From Ornithinibacillus gellani (GTDB lineage: Bacteria; Bacillota; Bacilli; Bacillales; Amphibacillaceae): a stretch of 64,000 bases of DNA. The stretch spans positions 62,001 through 126,000 of the forward strand of contig NZ_QTSZ01000017.1 in the NCBI RefSeq assembly GCF_003730295.1. The letters are read 5' to 3'. A program made the translations under genes and the position numbers. The notes beneath the pieces are model-generated. The model was not told the origin of the DNA, made no database searches, and worked only from the letters and a program-made list of their open reading frames with translations. Below are positions 18,884 to 28,789 of the stretch, piece by piece (the first letter of the stretch is position 1; every line of letters starts with the position of its first letter).

Positions 18884-20033
18884 CGGCTACGTCCTCCAGT
18901 AACAAACCGCATAACTGCTCCGCTGAAAAAACATCTATATCCTCCGGTACGTCCTGACCAGCTGTAACATATGAAATGCCAATTTGTCTATCGAAAGCAA
19001 GTGATAGCATACTTCCAAACTGCCTTGTTTCATCTAGTTTTGTAAAAATAAAGCCATATATAGGAACATCTTCAAACTGGCGATTAATCGCTTGTAAGTC
19101 TTGTTGTTTTGCCGATAGGGATAATACTAAATAGGTCTCCATCTCAAATGGCAACTCTGTTAATTCTTTTACTTCATCCATATATTGTGCATCACGAAAA
19201 TTTCTTCCCGCTGTGTCTACTAGTATGAAGTCATAGGCAGAAAACTTTTCCAATGCTTTGTTAAAATCGGTACTCGCGTAGACAACCTCCAAAGGTATAT
19301 TTAATATTTTGGCATAGGTTTTTAGTTGTTCTACTGCTGCAATTCGATACGTGTCCATCGTAATGAGTGCTACTTTTTTCCCGTCAGTCAGCTGGGCTTT
19401 CGCGGCTATTTTGGCAATTGTCGTTGTTTTCCCTACACCTGTGGGGCCAACAAAGCGGACAATCTTTTTCGTATACGATAACCCTTGAAACGGAATGTCT
19501 GATAGCTGATGCAGTATCTCTGTTTTAACAGCAGTTACCGTCTGATCAAAGGTTAAGCTTTCAGCCTTTCCATCTGCTTTCTCTACAGCAGCTGCAACGA
19601 GCCGAAACGCTTGCTCCGCCTCTACCTCTTGGTTTAGTAAATGTTTATAAATCGTTTGAAAATGGTCCATAAACAAGGATTTTCCCTGTAAACCAACTAC
19701 CTGCATATATTGCTTCATTTCCCGTATTTCTTTTAGAACTTCCTGACTTGTTGGTGATTCCTCCAACTGATTCATGTTGGAGACAGTCTTTTGTTTGGTT
19801 ATCTTGTCAACTTTCAACGGTTGCTTCATTTGCTTCGGAGTCCGTTCATTCCTTCTGATTGGATTTGGGTCCAACCCCGCGATAACTTCTATTTTTCGTT
19901 GTTTAAAAAATCCAAGAAAGCCACCGTCAAGAATCTCCTTTGATTGCAGGATGACTGCATCTGGTCCCATTTCTTTTCGAATGGATTGCATCGCTTCCGG
20001 CATGGATTGCGCAATAAACTTTTTTACCTTCAT
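18876..20033 (-). CDS. flhF: SRP-like GTPase FlhF
   Basis: Third SRP-type GTPase, which places the first flagellar parts at the membrane. A variable basic N-terminal part precedes the NG domain: P-loop [17 protein letters not shown] near residue 197, then MDTYRIAAVEQL, LVDTAGR and FTKLDE. It has 385 residues. Its ATG overlaps the flhA stop (ATGA). Its relatives ffh and ftsY are at 57809 and 59605 in the same window. Confidence 0.97.
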   Translation of the reverse strand: MKVKKFIAQSMPEAMQSIRKEMGPDAVILQSKEILDGGFLGFFKQRKIEVIAGLDPNPIRRNERTPKQMKQPLKVDKITKQKTVSNMNQLEESPTSQEVLKEIREMKQYMQVVGLQGKSLFMDHFQTIYKHLLNQEVEAEQAFRLVAAAVEKADGKAESLTFDQTVTAVKTEILHQLSDIPFQGLSYTKKIVRFVGPTGVGKTTTIAKIAAKAQLTDGKKVALITMDTYRIAAVEQLKTYAKILNIPLEVVYASTDFNKALEKFSAYDFILVDTAGRNFRDAQYMDEVKELTELPFEMETYLVLSLSAKQQDLQAINRQFEDVPIYGFIFTKLDETRQFGSMLSLAFDRQIGISYVTAGQDVPEDIDVFSAEQLCGLLLEDVADE

Positions 20034-22063
20034 GCTACATTCACCACCCCAACACTCTGAATTTGTACGGTAGGCTCCAATTCGTTATAAGAAAGCACAA
20101 CAACCTGTGGTAGGAAGCGATCTACTAATTGGCGCACATACATCCGAATTGCTGGGGAGCATAAAATAATCGGTATCTCCTCCTGAATTTCCAGCTTTTC
20201 TACTTCCTCATGGATCGTTTTAACAATGACCTGCTGTGTTTCAGGCTGTAACGCCAAGTAACTGCCATGCTCTGTTTGCTGAATGGCCTCTGCAAACAAC
20301 TTTTCTACTTTACCTGAGACGGTCAGCACCTTTAATGACATATCATCCTGTACATACTGCTTCGTTATTTGTGGTGATAAGGATTGTCTAGCATATTCGC
20401 CAAGCAATTCAGGATCATTCGTTAGCTTGGAATAATCAGCTAACGTTTCAAAAATAACTGGTAAGTTACGGATAGATACATTTTCCTGCAACAGCTTGCC
20501 CAATACCTTTTGAATATCACCGATTGCGAGCGGTTCTGGTGTAACCTCTTCTACTAAAATTGGATTATTTTCTTGCAGATGATCAATTAATTGCTTTGTT
20601 TCCTGTCGACCTAATAAGGTGTGCGCATATTTTTTAATGATTTCTGTCATATGTGTGGATACAACAGACGATGGATCCACAACCGTATAGCCGGAAAGCT
20701 CTGCTTCGTCCTTCAACTGTTCACTAATCCATTTAGCAGGCAAACCAAATGCAGGTTCTTTCGTTTCGATTCCTTCAATATCGTCACTAAAATCTGGTGT
20801 CATCGCTAAATAATGATCTAATAATAACTCGCCGCGTGCTACTTCATTTCCTTTGATCTTCAAACGGTATTCATTCGGATTTAACTGGATATTATCCCGG
20901 ATTCGAACAACTGGAATAACCATTCCCAGTTCTAATGCTAGCTGGCGACGAATCATAACCACTCTATCCAATAAATCTCCACCCTGCTTTGCATCTACAA
21001 GTGGAATTAATGCATAACCAAATTCAAATTCAATTGGATCCATATTTAATAAACCAACAACATTTTCCGAGGTTTTCATTGCCTCGCCTTCTGCCTCTTC
21101 CAGCTCCTCTTCTTCTGGTATCTCTGGTTTTTCGGCTTGCTTTAATAATAAATAGCCACTTACTGCAAGAAAACCAGCAATAAAAGTCGTTAAAAAGAAA
21201 TTAATCGGTGTTAACCCTAAGAAAAAGATTGTTCCAGCAGCAATAAACAATAGTTTAGGATATTGCAATAATTGTTCCGTAACAGCCGTACCAAGATTGC
21301 TACTACTTGTCGATACACGTGTGACAACGATACCTGTTGCTGTTGAAATAAGCAGTGCAGGTATTTGACTCACTAATCCATCCCCAACCGTTAGTCGCAT
21401 AAAGGTATTAACAGCTTCGGAAAAAGACATATCCATTTGAACCATACCAATAATCAGACCGAAGACAATGTTAATCAGTACAATGATAATCCCTGCAATG
21501 GCATCCCCTTTTACGAATTTACTTGCACCATCCATCGCCCCATGAAAATCAGCTTCATTCTCTACTTTTTCACGTCTTTCCTTTGCTTGCTGCTCGGAAA
21601 TTAAACCTGCGTTCAAATCAGCATCAATACTCATCTGTTTACCAGGCATAGCATCAAGTGTAAATCTAGCAGCTACCTCTGAAACTCGCTCGGCTCCCTT
21701 TGTTATAACTAGAAATTGAATAATTACTAAAATGATAAATACAACAAAACCAACCAATGGATTATTTCCGATAACAAAGCTACCAAATGTATCTACTACT
21801 CCACCTGCATTAGCTTCAGATAAAATAGAACGGGTGGTAGAAACATTTAGGCCAAGTCGAAATAAGGTAAGCAATAGCAAAAGCGAAGGAAAAATGGAAA
21901 ATTGCAATGCTTCCTGTGTATTCATAGACACCAATATAACAATCAATGCCAATGAAATATTGCATAGGATCAGCACACTTAACAACCAACCTGGCAATGG
22001 AATCACTAGCATGATAATAATTAGAATAACACCAATTAGGACGGATAAATCTCGGGCTTTCAT
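20030..22063 (-). CDS. flhA: Flagellar type III export gate protein FlhA
   Basis: Proton-driven export gate subunit (677 residues). The N-terminal half carries eight membrane helices and the conserved cytoplasmic loop (RFTLDAMPGKQMSIDADLNA); the C-terminal half is the nonameric ring domain that docks chaperone-substrate complexes (DPSSVVSTHMTEIIKKYAH). The linker is acidic (EEEELEEAEGE). It lies between flhB and flhF as in B. subtilis. Confidence 0.98.
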   Translation of the reverse strand: MKARDLSVLIGVILIIIMLVIPLPGWLLSVLILCNISLALIVILVSMNTQEALQFSIFPSLLLLLTLFRLGLNVSTTRSILSEANAGGVVDTFGSFVIGNNPLVGFVVFIILVIIQFLVITKGAERVSEVAARFTLDAMPGKQMSIDADLNAGLISEQQAKERREKVENEADFHGAMDGASKFVKGDAIAGIIIVLINIVFGLIIGMVQMDMSFSEAVNTFMRLTVGDGLVSQIPALLISTATGIVVTRVSTSSSNLGTAVTEQLLQYPKLLFIAAGTIFFLGLTPINFFLTTFIAGFLAVSGYLLLKQAEKPEIPEEEELEEAEGEAMKTSENVVGLLNMDPIEFEFGYALIPLVDAKQGGDLLDRVVMIRRQLALELGMVIPVVRIRDNIQLNPNEYRLKIKGNEVARGELLLDHYLAMTPDFSDDIEGIETKEPAFGLPAKWISEQLKDEAELSGYTVVDPSSVVSTHMTEIIKKYAHTLLGRQETKQLIDHLQENNPILVEEVTPEPLAIGDIQKVLGKLLQENVSIRNLPVIFETLADYSKLTNDPELLGEYARQSLSPQITKQYVQDDMSLKVLTVSGKVEKLFAEAIQQTEHGSYLALQPETQQVIVKTIHEEVEKLEIQEEIPIILCSPAIRMYVRQLVDRFLPQVVVLSYNELEPTVQIQSVGVVNVA

Positions 22064-22085
22064 GGAACTGTCTCTCCCTTATTGC

Positions 22086-23165
22086 TTAAACTTTTCTCTC
22101 CAACCGATAAACATAAGCCAGTATTTCTGCAATCGCTTGATAAAATTGCTCTGGTATCGCCTCCCCAATTTCCACCTGGGCATATAGGGAACGGGCAAGC
22201 GGTCTATTTTCAACAGTCATGATTTGATGAGCTTTTGCGACTTCTTTGATTTTTTGCGCTGTTAAATCTACACCCTTTGCAACAACATATGGTGCACTGG
22301 AAATTGCCTCATCATATTTAACTGCAATGGCATAATGGGTCGGATTCGTTATGATGACATCAGCGGTTGGCACCTCACTCATCATACGCCGCATCGCCAT
22401 TTGTCTTTGTTTTTCTTTAATTTTAGACTTAATTAGCGGGTCTCCCTCAATGTTCTTATGCTCATCTCGGATATCCTGTTTTGACATACGCATGTTTTTC
22501 TCATAATCAAAACGTTGATAAGCATAATCAAACACCGCCAGAAACAACAAGGCAATCGTGGCAGCAATTCCCATGATTAACATCGTTTTTCCAAAAAATG
22601 CGAGGGAACTGTCTACACTTTTGAAAGCCATCATCATCATGTCATCCTTGTATATCCAAATCACAGCAAAGGTAACGACTCCAATGCAGACAATTTTCAA
22701 TAATGACTTAAGTAATTCAACCAAGGCACGAATGGAAAATATCCGTTTTGCTCCTTGGATCGGGTCAATTTTCTTCAAATCAAATTTCAATGGTTCAGAC
22801 GTAAATAGGAAGCCAATCTGCATTAAATTCGAAGCCAACCCTGCGACTATGGCAATTAATGCAATGGGTGCAATTATTTTTGCTGCATCCATTGCTGCCC
22901 CAGAAAAGATCTGGTGGACGGAATGCTCCGTAACTTCCCAATTGATTCTTTCGGTAAAGGTGTGATAGTAAAGTGAAACCATGCCATCCTTCATAAATGG
23001 AGCAAATACCATCAGCACCATAAAACATGCTAGCAATAATATGGCTGTATTGACATCTTGACTTTTGGCTACCTTCCCTTTTTTACGTTCATCTTCTCGC
23101 TTTTTCGGGGTTGCCTTTTCTGTTTTCTCACCGGCGAAAAATTGTATATCAAGCCTGAGTAGCAT
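22086..23165 (-). CDS. flhB: Flagellar export switch protein FlhB
   Basis: Export apparatus protein that sets rod/hook versus filament specificity. It begins MLLRLDIQFFAGEKTEKAT, has four membrane helices, and keeps the autocleavage motif NPTH (Asn274-Pro275). ATG 23165 fits B. subtilis FlhB and has GGAGG 8 nt upstream; the frame is open five codons further. It lies 1 nt after the fliR stop. A separate copy of the C-terminal part is encoded at 50286-50552. Confidence 0.97.
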   Translation of the reverse strand: MLLRLDIQFFAGEKTEKATPKKREDERKKGKVAKSQDVNTAILLLACFMVLMVFAPFMKDGMVSLYYHTFTERINWEVTEHSVHQIFSGAAMDAAKIIAPIALIAIVAGLASNLMQIGFLFTSEPLKFDLKKIDPIQGAKRIFSIRALVELLKSLLKIVCIGVVTFAVIWIYKDDMMMMAFKSVDSSLAFFGKTMLIMGIAATIALLFLAVFDYAYQRFDYEKNMRMSKQDIRDEHKNIEGDPLIKSKIKEKQRQMAMRRMMSEVPTADVIITNPTHYAIAVKYDEAISSAPYVVAKGVDLTAQKIKEVAKAHQIMTVENRPLARSLYAQVEIGEAIPEQFYQAIAEILAYVYRLERKV

Positions 23166-23166
23166 A

Positions 23167-23946
23167 CTAGATTCCTCCAAATAACTTCATCAAGCCATGC
23201 ATCGCCTCAAACATGGCAGCAAAAAGATTTTTGGCAAGTGTCATATACAAGCCCAAAAAGACGACCAATACAGCAAAGCTGACAAATATCTTCAATGGTA
23301 AACCAACAACAAATACGTTTAATTGCGGAACTGTCCTTGCAATGATTCCTAAAGCCACATCCACCAAAAACAAACAGCCAACAATCGGTATAGACATCTG
23401 AAAAGCAATTAAAAATAACTGATTAAAGATACGCATGATAAATTCTGGAAGTCTTCCATCCTGAAACGGTACAAATGCATCAATTGGAATGAGCTGATAG
23501 CTATAAAACATTCCATCTATTAACAAATGATGTCCATCAACCGATAATAAAAATAATAGCGCAATGATATAAAAATACTGTCCAATTAATGGGCTTTGTG
23601 CACCTGTTTGTGGGTCCACAACGTTTGCAATCGCAAACCCCATCTGGAAGTCGATAAACCCTCCTGCAATTTGGACGGCTGCCAGGATAAGATAAGCTAT
23701 TAACCCGATAAGTAATCCAACAATGATCTCTTTGGCAAGCAGAAATAAATAATTTTCATCCAATACAAATCCGGATGTGTCCACTGTGGTGTACATAAGT
23801 AATGCAATGAAAAAGCTTATTCCAATCTTAAAGGGCAAAGGAATCGTCCGATAAGAAAATAACGGCATTGTTATGAAAAAAGCCAACACCCTTACCAATA
23901 ACAGCATGAAGATTGGAATGCTTTGAACCTGAATAATTTCTAGCAT
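23167..23946 (-). CDS. fliR: Flagellar export protein FliR
   Basis: Export gate membrane protein of 259 residues with about six hydrophobic helices. The N-terminal LLLVRVLAFFITMPLFSYRT and the conserved GFIDFQMGFAIANVVDPQTG segment are typical. It forms the gate core with FliP and FliQ and lies between fliQ and flhB in the standard order. Confidence 0.97.
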   Translation of the reverse strand: MLEIIQVQSIPIFMLLLVRVLAFFITMPLFSYRTIPLPFKIGISFFIALLMYTTVDTSGFVLDENYLFLLAKEIIVGLLIGLIAYLILAAVQIAGGFIDFQMGFAIANVVDPQTGAQSPLIGQYFYIIALLFLLSVDGHHLLIDGMFYSYQLIPIDAFVPFQDGRLPEFIMRIFNQLFLIAFQMSIPIVGCLFLVDVALGIIARTVPQLNVFVVGLPLKIFVSFAVLVVFLGLYMTLAKNLFAAMFEAMHGLMKLFGGI

Positions 23947-23950
23947 AACG

Positions 23951-24220
23951 CTAACCTACAAACTGATTTAAATTTTGGAATAATTCCAATGTAAATTGAA
24001 CCATTTTTGATAACATCCATGGACCAAAAAAGACTAAACCAACAAGAACAGCAACAATTTTAGGAATAAATGCTAGGGTTTGCTCCTGAATTTGTGTTGT
24101 TGCTTGAAATATACTGACCAGTAATCCAACTGCTAATGCCAATATAAGCAACGGTCCCGCAACAAGTAGGATCGTATATATTCCCTTTTCAGCTAATGCC
24201 AGTACAAATTCACTATTCAT
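23951..24220 (-). CDS. fliQ: Flagellar export protein FliQ
   Basis: An 89-residue gate subunit with two membrane helices flanking the conserved VGLLVSIFQATTQIQEQTL loop. Length and motif match the family. It lies 4 nt before fliR. Confidence 0.97.
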   Translation of the reverse strand: MNSEFVLALAEKGIYTILLVAGPLLILALAVGLLVSIFQATTQIQEQTLAFIPKIVAVLVGLVFFGPWMLSKMVQFTLELFQNLNQFVG

Positions 24221-24256
24221 GATTCATTAACCCCTTGTATATTCCATTCTTATTGA

Positions 24257-24922
24257 TTAAAAGCCACTTAATAAGGAGTGGGTAATTAAATACCAGCCAT
24301 CGACCAAAACAAATAATAATATTTTAAATGGTAAAGAAATCATCACTGGTGGCAGCATCATCATTCCCATCGACATCAATACACTTGCCACAGCCATATC
24401 TATCACTAGGAACGGAATAAAAATCATGAACCCCATTTGGAAGGCTGTTTTCAGTTCACTGATGGCAAACGCAGGCACAAGTGTCGTCAATGGAATATCC
24501 TCTAAAGTTTCTGGCTTATCGCCGTTGGTGTAATTCATAAATAATGCCAAATCCTTTTGTCTCGTATGTTTGGCCATAAAACCTTTCACTGGTGCACTTG
24601 CACGGTCATATGCTTCATCCAATGTTATTTCTTCTGCGAATAATGGCTGTAATGCATCGTTATATACATCCCCAAATGTCGGCGCCATGATAAAAAAAGT
24701 AAGAAAAAGTGCTAAGCCAATTAATACTTGGTTTGGCGGCATCTGTTGGGTTGCTAAAGATGTCCGTACAAACGATAAAACAATAATGATTCTCGTAAAA
24801 CTTGTCATTAATATTAAAATACTCGGTGCCAGCGATAAAACAGTTAAAAGTAGTAATAATTTTACCGATGTGGAAACTGCGGACGGATCACTGCTCGAAA
24901 ACATATCCATAAATTCATTCAT
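24257..24922 (-). CDS. fliP: Flagellar export protein FliP
   Basis: Export gate core protein of 221 residues. Family motifs: LAPSILILMTSFTRIIIVLS, RTSLATQQMPPNQVLIGLAL and the C-terminal FLVIDMAVASVLMSMGMMML. It has no cleavable signal peptide, like B. subtilis FliP. It overlaps fliO by 8 nt. Confidence 0.97.
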   Translation of the reverse strand: MNEFMDMFSSSDPSAVSTSVKLLLLLTVLSLAPSILILMTSFTRIIIVLSFVRTSLATQQMPPNQVLIGLALFLTFFIMAPTFGDVYNDALQPLFAEEITLDEAYDRASAPVKGFMAKHTRQKDLALFMNYTNGDKPETLEDIPLTTLVPAFAISELKTAFQMGFMIFIPFLVIDMAVASVLMSMGMMMLPPVMISLPFKILLFVLVDGWYLITHSLLSGF

Positions 24923-25559
24923 ATCGATCCGTCTCCTGTTTCTTTTGTTCTAACTGCTTACGATTTTGCTTCAGCTTGTTTAGCTCCCTCGAAAACAAAG
25001 CAGTAAAATCCTGTTTTCCTTCCTTGGAATGATCATCTTTCTTTGAAGCTGGGAGGGAAAGGAATGGTTTTAAAAAGGAATGAGATGTTGCTTCATCCTT
25101 TTCTTGTTCCATCATTTCCTGTATGACGGATTCATCTGTAATTTCTTGAAGCATTTCCACATTATCCCCTACACCGATGATATAGAGTCTCGAACCAATC
25201 CGTACAAGCTGTATTGACTTATTCTGGCCAACTGAGATTCCACCTAAATTTTCCAGCATCTTTACCTGCTGAAACATTTTATTTCGTCGGTTCATCAGCT
25301 TTAATAAAATATAAATCAATGCAAGGACGAGTAATAATGCAAAAAACATTTTTACCACACTAAATGTCAATGATTCAGAATCTGCTACCTCGCCAATGGT
25401 TTCTGACTGATTCTCTTGCTGGGCTGGCTCATTTTCTATACAATCTGCATCTTCTTCCAAACACTCGTCCAAGTACTTATCCTTTGCACTTACCGAAGAA
25501 AAAGGAATGTAGAATAACAGCAATACGAGCATAAAGCTGATGCTAAGTTTTTTTAGCAT
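24915..25559 (-). CDS. fliO: Flagellar biosynthesis protein FliO (FliZ in B. subtilis)
   Basis: Assembly factor for the export gate. The protein starts with a signal-like hydrophobic segment (residues 5-25), then a short acidic external loop with two cysteines (CLEEDADC), a second membrane helix (SVVKMFFALLLVLALIYILL), and a cytoplasmic SH3-like domain with VGQNKSIQLVRIGSRLYIIG. The tail is a charged coil. ATG 25559 has AAGAG 8 nt upstream; a GTG three codons earlier is possible. Confidence 0.93.
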   Translation of the reverse strand: MLKKLSISFMLVLLLFYIPFSSVSAKDKYLDECLEEDADCIENEPAQQENQSETIGEVADSESLTFSVVKMFFALLLVLALIYILLKLMNRRNKMFQQVKMLENLGGISVGQNKSIQLVRIGSRLYIIGVGDNVEMLQEITDESVIQEMMEQEKDEATSHSFLKPFLSLPASKKDDHSKEGKQDFTALFSRELNKLKQNRKQLEQKKQETDRYE

Positions 25560-25575
25560 GTTATTCACTCTTTTC

Positions 25576-25938
25576 TTAGTTCAGCACTTTCTGAATTGCT
25601 TCTATGACACGATCAGCCTGAAATGGTTTTACGATGAAATCCTTCGCACCCGCTTGGATAGCATCGATGACCATTGCTTGCTGGCCCATCGCAGAACACA
25701 TAATTACTTTCGCACTTGAATGGATATTTAAAATCTGTTTCAAAGCTGTAATTCCATCCATCTCCGGCATGGTAATATCCATTGTTACTAAATCAGGTTC
25801 CAATTCTTTATACTTTTCGACCGCTTGCTGGCCATCCTGTGCTTCACCAACTACATCGAAACCATTTTTTACTAAAATATCTTTGATCATCATTCGCATA
25901 AATGCTGCATCATCAACAATTAAAATCCGTTGTCCCAT
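25576..25938 (-). CDS. cheY: Chemotaxis response regulator CheY
   Basis: A stand-alone receiver domain of 120 residues. The phospho-acceptor is Asp54 (VTMDITMPEMDG), the metal site Asp9-Asp10, with Ser82 and Lys104 (DFIVKPF) completing the active site. CheY-P binds FliM/FliY to set rotation. It lies between fliY and fliO as in B. subtilis. Its kinase CheA is not in the window. Confidence 0.97.
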   Translation of the reverse strand: MGQRILIVDDAAFMRMMIKDILVKNGFDVVGEAQDGQQAVEKYKELEPDLVTMDITMPEMDGITALKQILNIHSSAKVIMCSAMGQQAMVIDAIQAGAKDFIVKPFQADRVIEAIQKVLN

Positions 25939-25953
25939 TTTTCATTCCCCTTA

Positions 25954-27099
25954 TTATTTAAGATTTTTTATTCTATCTGATTGGCTAATAATACCTGTCA
26001 CCCGCACACCGAAGTTTTCTTCAATTACAACAACCTCTCCGCGAGCTATTAATTTCTCATTTACAAGAATATCAACCGGTTCTCCGGCCAGCTTATCTAA
26101 CTCCACAATAGAACCAGACGTTAATTCCAAAATATCTTTAATACTGCGTTTGGTCCTTCCTAATTCAACCGTTACCTTTAACGGAATATCCAATAGCATA
26201 TCTAAATTTCTGCGTTCCGATTGATTAAATTCCACCTGTTCAAAATTAGAAAAGACTGCCTGCTGTACATTTGATTGGTTGTGATCAACTGGATTCCCCA
26301 TGTATTGTGGTGCACGCTCCTTTCGATCTACCGGCATCGCTGTTGGCTGACTCACAGGTTCTTCGGAAAAAACATCCTTTGTCATAGCTTCACTTTCAAA
26401 TGGAGCTGAAGAATCTTCCTCCTGAGGCTCATCTAGTAATTGGCCAACCAAGCTTTTTGCAAAGTCAATAGGCATCAGCTGTTTGAAACAGGAATCGATT
26501 AGATTTCCAACCTTTAACTGGAAGGATACCTTCACAAATGTTTCCGCAGTACCAATTTCTTCACTATCAGCTTGTTCATTTTCCTTTGTTAATTGAATCG
26601 CAGGTGGTGAAATGTCCACACGCTTGTTAAATATCGTAGACATACTGGTTGCTGCTGCACCCATCATCTGATTCATCGCTTCTTGAACAGCACTCAAATG
26701 AATGTCGGTCAGCTCCTCATCAGGATTTGTTCCATCTCCACCAAGCATAATATCTGAGATGATGGACGCGTCCCTCGATAAAATCACCAATACATTTTGT
26801 CCGGAAAATCCTTCAATATAATTCACTTGGATATTCACACGATCAAAGTTAAAAGATTCAATGAGCTCTTCTCTGCTGACAACTGAAACGGTCGGTGTCG
26901 TTATTTCTACCTTTTGATTCAGCAAAGTGGATAGCGTAGTAGCAGAGCTGCCAATCGATATATTGCCTATTTCTCCAAGCGTATCGATTTCGATATCGGT
27001 TAATTCATTCATTTCATCCGCTTGATCTTCTGCTTCGCTTATTTTTAATAGCGCATCAATCTCATCTTGGGAAAGCATGCTATCATTCATTCTGTTCAT
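25954..27099 (-). CDS. fliY: Flagellar switch protein and CheY-P phosphatase FliY
   Basis: A 381-residue C-ring protein. An N-terminal CheY-binding peptide (MLSQDEIDALL) is followed by a CheC-like domain with two phosphatase helices (LGEIGNISIGSSATTLST and VQEAMNQMMGAAATSMST), an acidic linker, and a C-terminal FliN/SpoA domain (LDIPLKVTVELGRTKRSIKD). It overlaps the end of fliM by 17 nt. ATG 27099 directly follows the ribosome site (AGGAAGGG); in-frame ATGs at 27090 and 27078 are alternatives. Confidence 0.96.
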   Translation of the reverse strand: MNRMNDSMLSQDEIDALLKISEAEDQADEMNELTDIEIDTLGEIGNISIGSSATTLSTLLNQKVEITTPTVSVVSREELIESFNFDRVNIQVNYIEGFSGQNVLVILSRDASIISDIMLGGDGTNPDEELTDIHLSAVQEAMNQMMGAAATSMSTIFNKRVDISPPAIQLTKENEQADSEEIGTAETFVKVSFQLKVGNLIDSCFKQLMPIDFAKSLVGQLLDEPQEEDSSAPFESEAMTKDVFSEEPVSQPTAMPVDRKERAPQYMGNPVDHNQSNVQQAVFSNFEQVEFNQSERRNLDMLLDIPLKVTVELGRTKRSIKDILELTSGSIVELDKLAGEPVDILVNEKLIARGEVVVIEENFGVRVTGIISQSDRIKNLK

Positions 27100-28081
27100 T
27101 CCCTTCCTCTATATCTTCCAATATCTGTACCGAAATTTTGTTTTTTAGCTTTCCAGCTTGGACATGGAATTTGGCTTCATCATTAATCAACAGCTGTAAC
27201 GGCTGTTCAATTGGCTGATTCAGCGAAATAATGTCATTGGATTGCATATGAATAAAATCCTGTACACTAATATTTGTTTCACCAAGTAATGCCTTGACCT
27301 CAACATTGGCAGCTTGTATATTTGCTGACAGTTTCTCATAGACTGCCTCATCCCGCTCTTTCTTGGCTGTTTGCATCCAATAGTGGGCAGATAGCTTTGG
27401 AATGATTGGCTCCAACACAATATGCGGAATACAGATATTGATCATGCCGCTCGTTTCACCAATCATCGTATTCAGCGAAACGACTACAACTGTTTCATTA
27501 GGAGATATCATTTGAAGGAATTGTGGATTCACTTCAAAGTCCTCCAGTACTGGATCTATAGAGACAATAGAGGACCATGCCTCCTTTAAGTTAACGCTAG
27601 CTTTTTCAAACAGCTGTGACATTAAAATGGTTTCAATTTCTGTTAAACTATCAACCTTATTTATTCCATCCCCTCTACCACCAAGCACCCGATCCAGCAG
27701 GCCATAGGCAATATTCGGATTGATTTCCATAATCATGCGCCCATCCAGTGGTGCAAGTTGGTACACGTTCAGTACAGTAATTTCAGGTATGGAACGAATA
27801 AATTCCTCATATGGTATTTGGTCTACCGATGCAACATTGATACTCACATATGTACGTAATTGCGCTGAGAAAAAGGTTGTTAGTAACCGAGCATAGTTCT
27901 CATGAATTCTGCCAATGCTACGGATTTGATCTTTGGAAAATCGTAACGCACGTTTAAAGTCATACACACGGACTCGCTTTTCTTGTTCGTCTTTCTTTAA
28001 CTCATCCGCATCCATTTCCCCCGAGGTCAATGCTGATAACAATGCGTCGATTTCATTTTGTGATAGTACTTCGTCAACCAA
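27083..28081 (-). CDS. fliM: Flagellar motor switch protein FliM
   Basis: C-ring protein that receives CheY-P. The N terminus carries the CheY-binding EVLSQNEIDALLSAL, followed by VYDFKRALRFSKDQIRSIGR and a C-terminal SpoA-like domain. TTG 28081 is chosen: GGAGGTGA lies just upstream, the protein is then 332 residues like B. subtilis FliM, and VDEVLSQ aligns with its beginning. The frame opens 18 codons earlier, but that stretch is intergenic. Confidence 0.97.
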   Translation of the reverse strand: MVDEVLSQNEIDALLSALTSGEMDADELKKDEQEKRVRVYDFKRALRFSKDQIRSIGRIHENYARLLTTFFSAQLRTYVSINVASVDQIPYEEFIRSIPEITVLNVYQLAPLDGRMIMEINPNIAYGLLDRVLGGRGDGINKVDSLTEIETILMSQLFEKASVNLKEAWSSIVSIDPVLEDFEVNPQFLQMISPNETVVVVSLNTMIGETSGMINICIPHIVLEPIIPKLSAHYWMQTAKKERDEAVYEKLSANIQAANVEVKALLGETNISVQDFIHMQSNDIISLNQPIEQPLQLLINDEAKFHVQAGKLKNKISVQILEDIEEGNEQNE

Positions 28082-28146
28082 TTCGGTCACCTCCAACTTG
28101 GACAAACTTTTGAAGCATATGTAGAATGCACCCACCGACAGGATCG

Positions 28147-28566
28147 TTATTGCAGGATTTTGCTAATGGTATATACACCTGTAACTTCGCCTTCTGTCAT
28201 TAGTTCATTCAGCTTGGTCTGAAGCTGTTCTTCTAATTTTCCTAGACCTGATTTAAAATCTGCTTCTTTCATTGTTGCTAGTTCTTTAATAATTTGGTTA
28301 CGCACTTGGAATTCCCGTTTGGTAATTTCCTTTTTCGCATCCTTACTATCCAGGATCAATTGGAATTGTATCCGAACGAAGCTTCCATCCTCCAAATCCG
28401 TTGTTACTTCAGGTGTTTCATAGGAAAGCTCGACCATTTCATCAATAGACTGTGCATCCGTTGTTTTTTCATTGTCCAGTACATATAAAACAATAAAAGC
28501 TGCAAGTGTCCCAATTAATACAATACTAATAATCGAAGTTAGCATTGTTTTAACCAATTTACTCAT
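28147..28566 (-). CDS. fliL: Flagellar basal body-associated protein FliL
   Basis: A 139-residue single-span membrane protein (helix about residues 8-28) with a periplasmic-side domain ending in GVYTISKILQ. FliL stabilises stator-rotor interaction. ATG 28566 overlaps the swrD stop (ATGAGTAA) and has GGCGGGTGA upstream. Length equals B. subtilis FliL. Confidence 0.94.
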   Translation of the reverse strand: MSKLVKTMLTSIISIVLIGTLAAFIVLYVLDNEKTTDAQSIDEMVELSYETPEVTTDLEDGSFVRIQFQLILDSKDAKKEITKREFQVRNQIIKELATMKEADFKSGLGKLEEQLQTKLNELMTEGEVTGVYTISKILQ

Positions 28567-28777
28567 TTGACTCACCCGCCTTACTGATTAATTGCTGTAA
28601 ACCAATCTGTTGATAATAGGAAGTAATCATTTCCGAAACAGCATCCACCTGTTCCCTAACGACAATCTTCTTACCATCTATCAATGTGATGGTCGTATCT
28701 GGAAGAGACTGCAATTCTTTAATCATTAAAGCATTTAATAAAAAAACATCGCCATTCAATCTAGTTAATTCAATCAT
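28559..28777 (-). CDS. swrD: SwrD/FlbD-family flagellar protein
   Basis: A 72-residue FlbD-family protein (MIELTRLNGDVFLLNALMIK, then LPDTTITLIDGKKIVVRE). In B. subtilis SwrD raises flagellar motor power. ATG 28777 is the only credible start, because an in-frame TAA lies eight codons upstream. There is no Shine-Dalgarno at normal distance: the nearest, AGGAGGTG, is 34 nt upstream, with a GC-rich hairpin between. Confidence 0.95.
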   Translation of the reverse strand: MIELTRLNGDVFLLNALMIKELQSLPDTTITLIDGKKIVVREQVDAVSEMITSYYQQIGLQQLISKAGESNE

Positions 28778-28789
28778 GGTTTGATGTGA

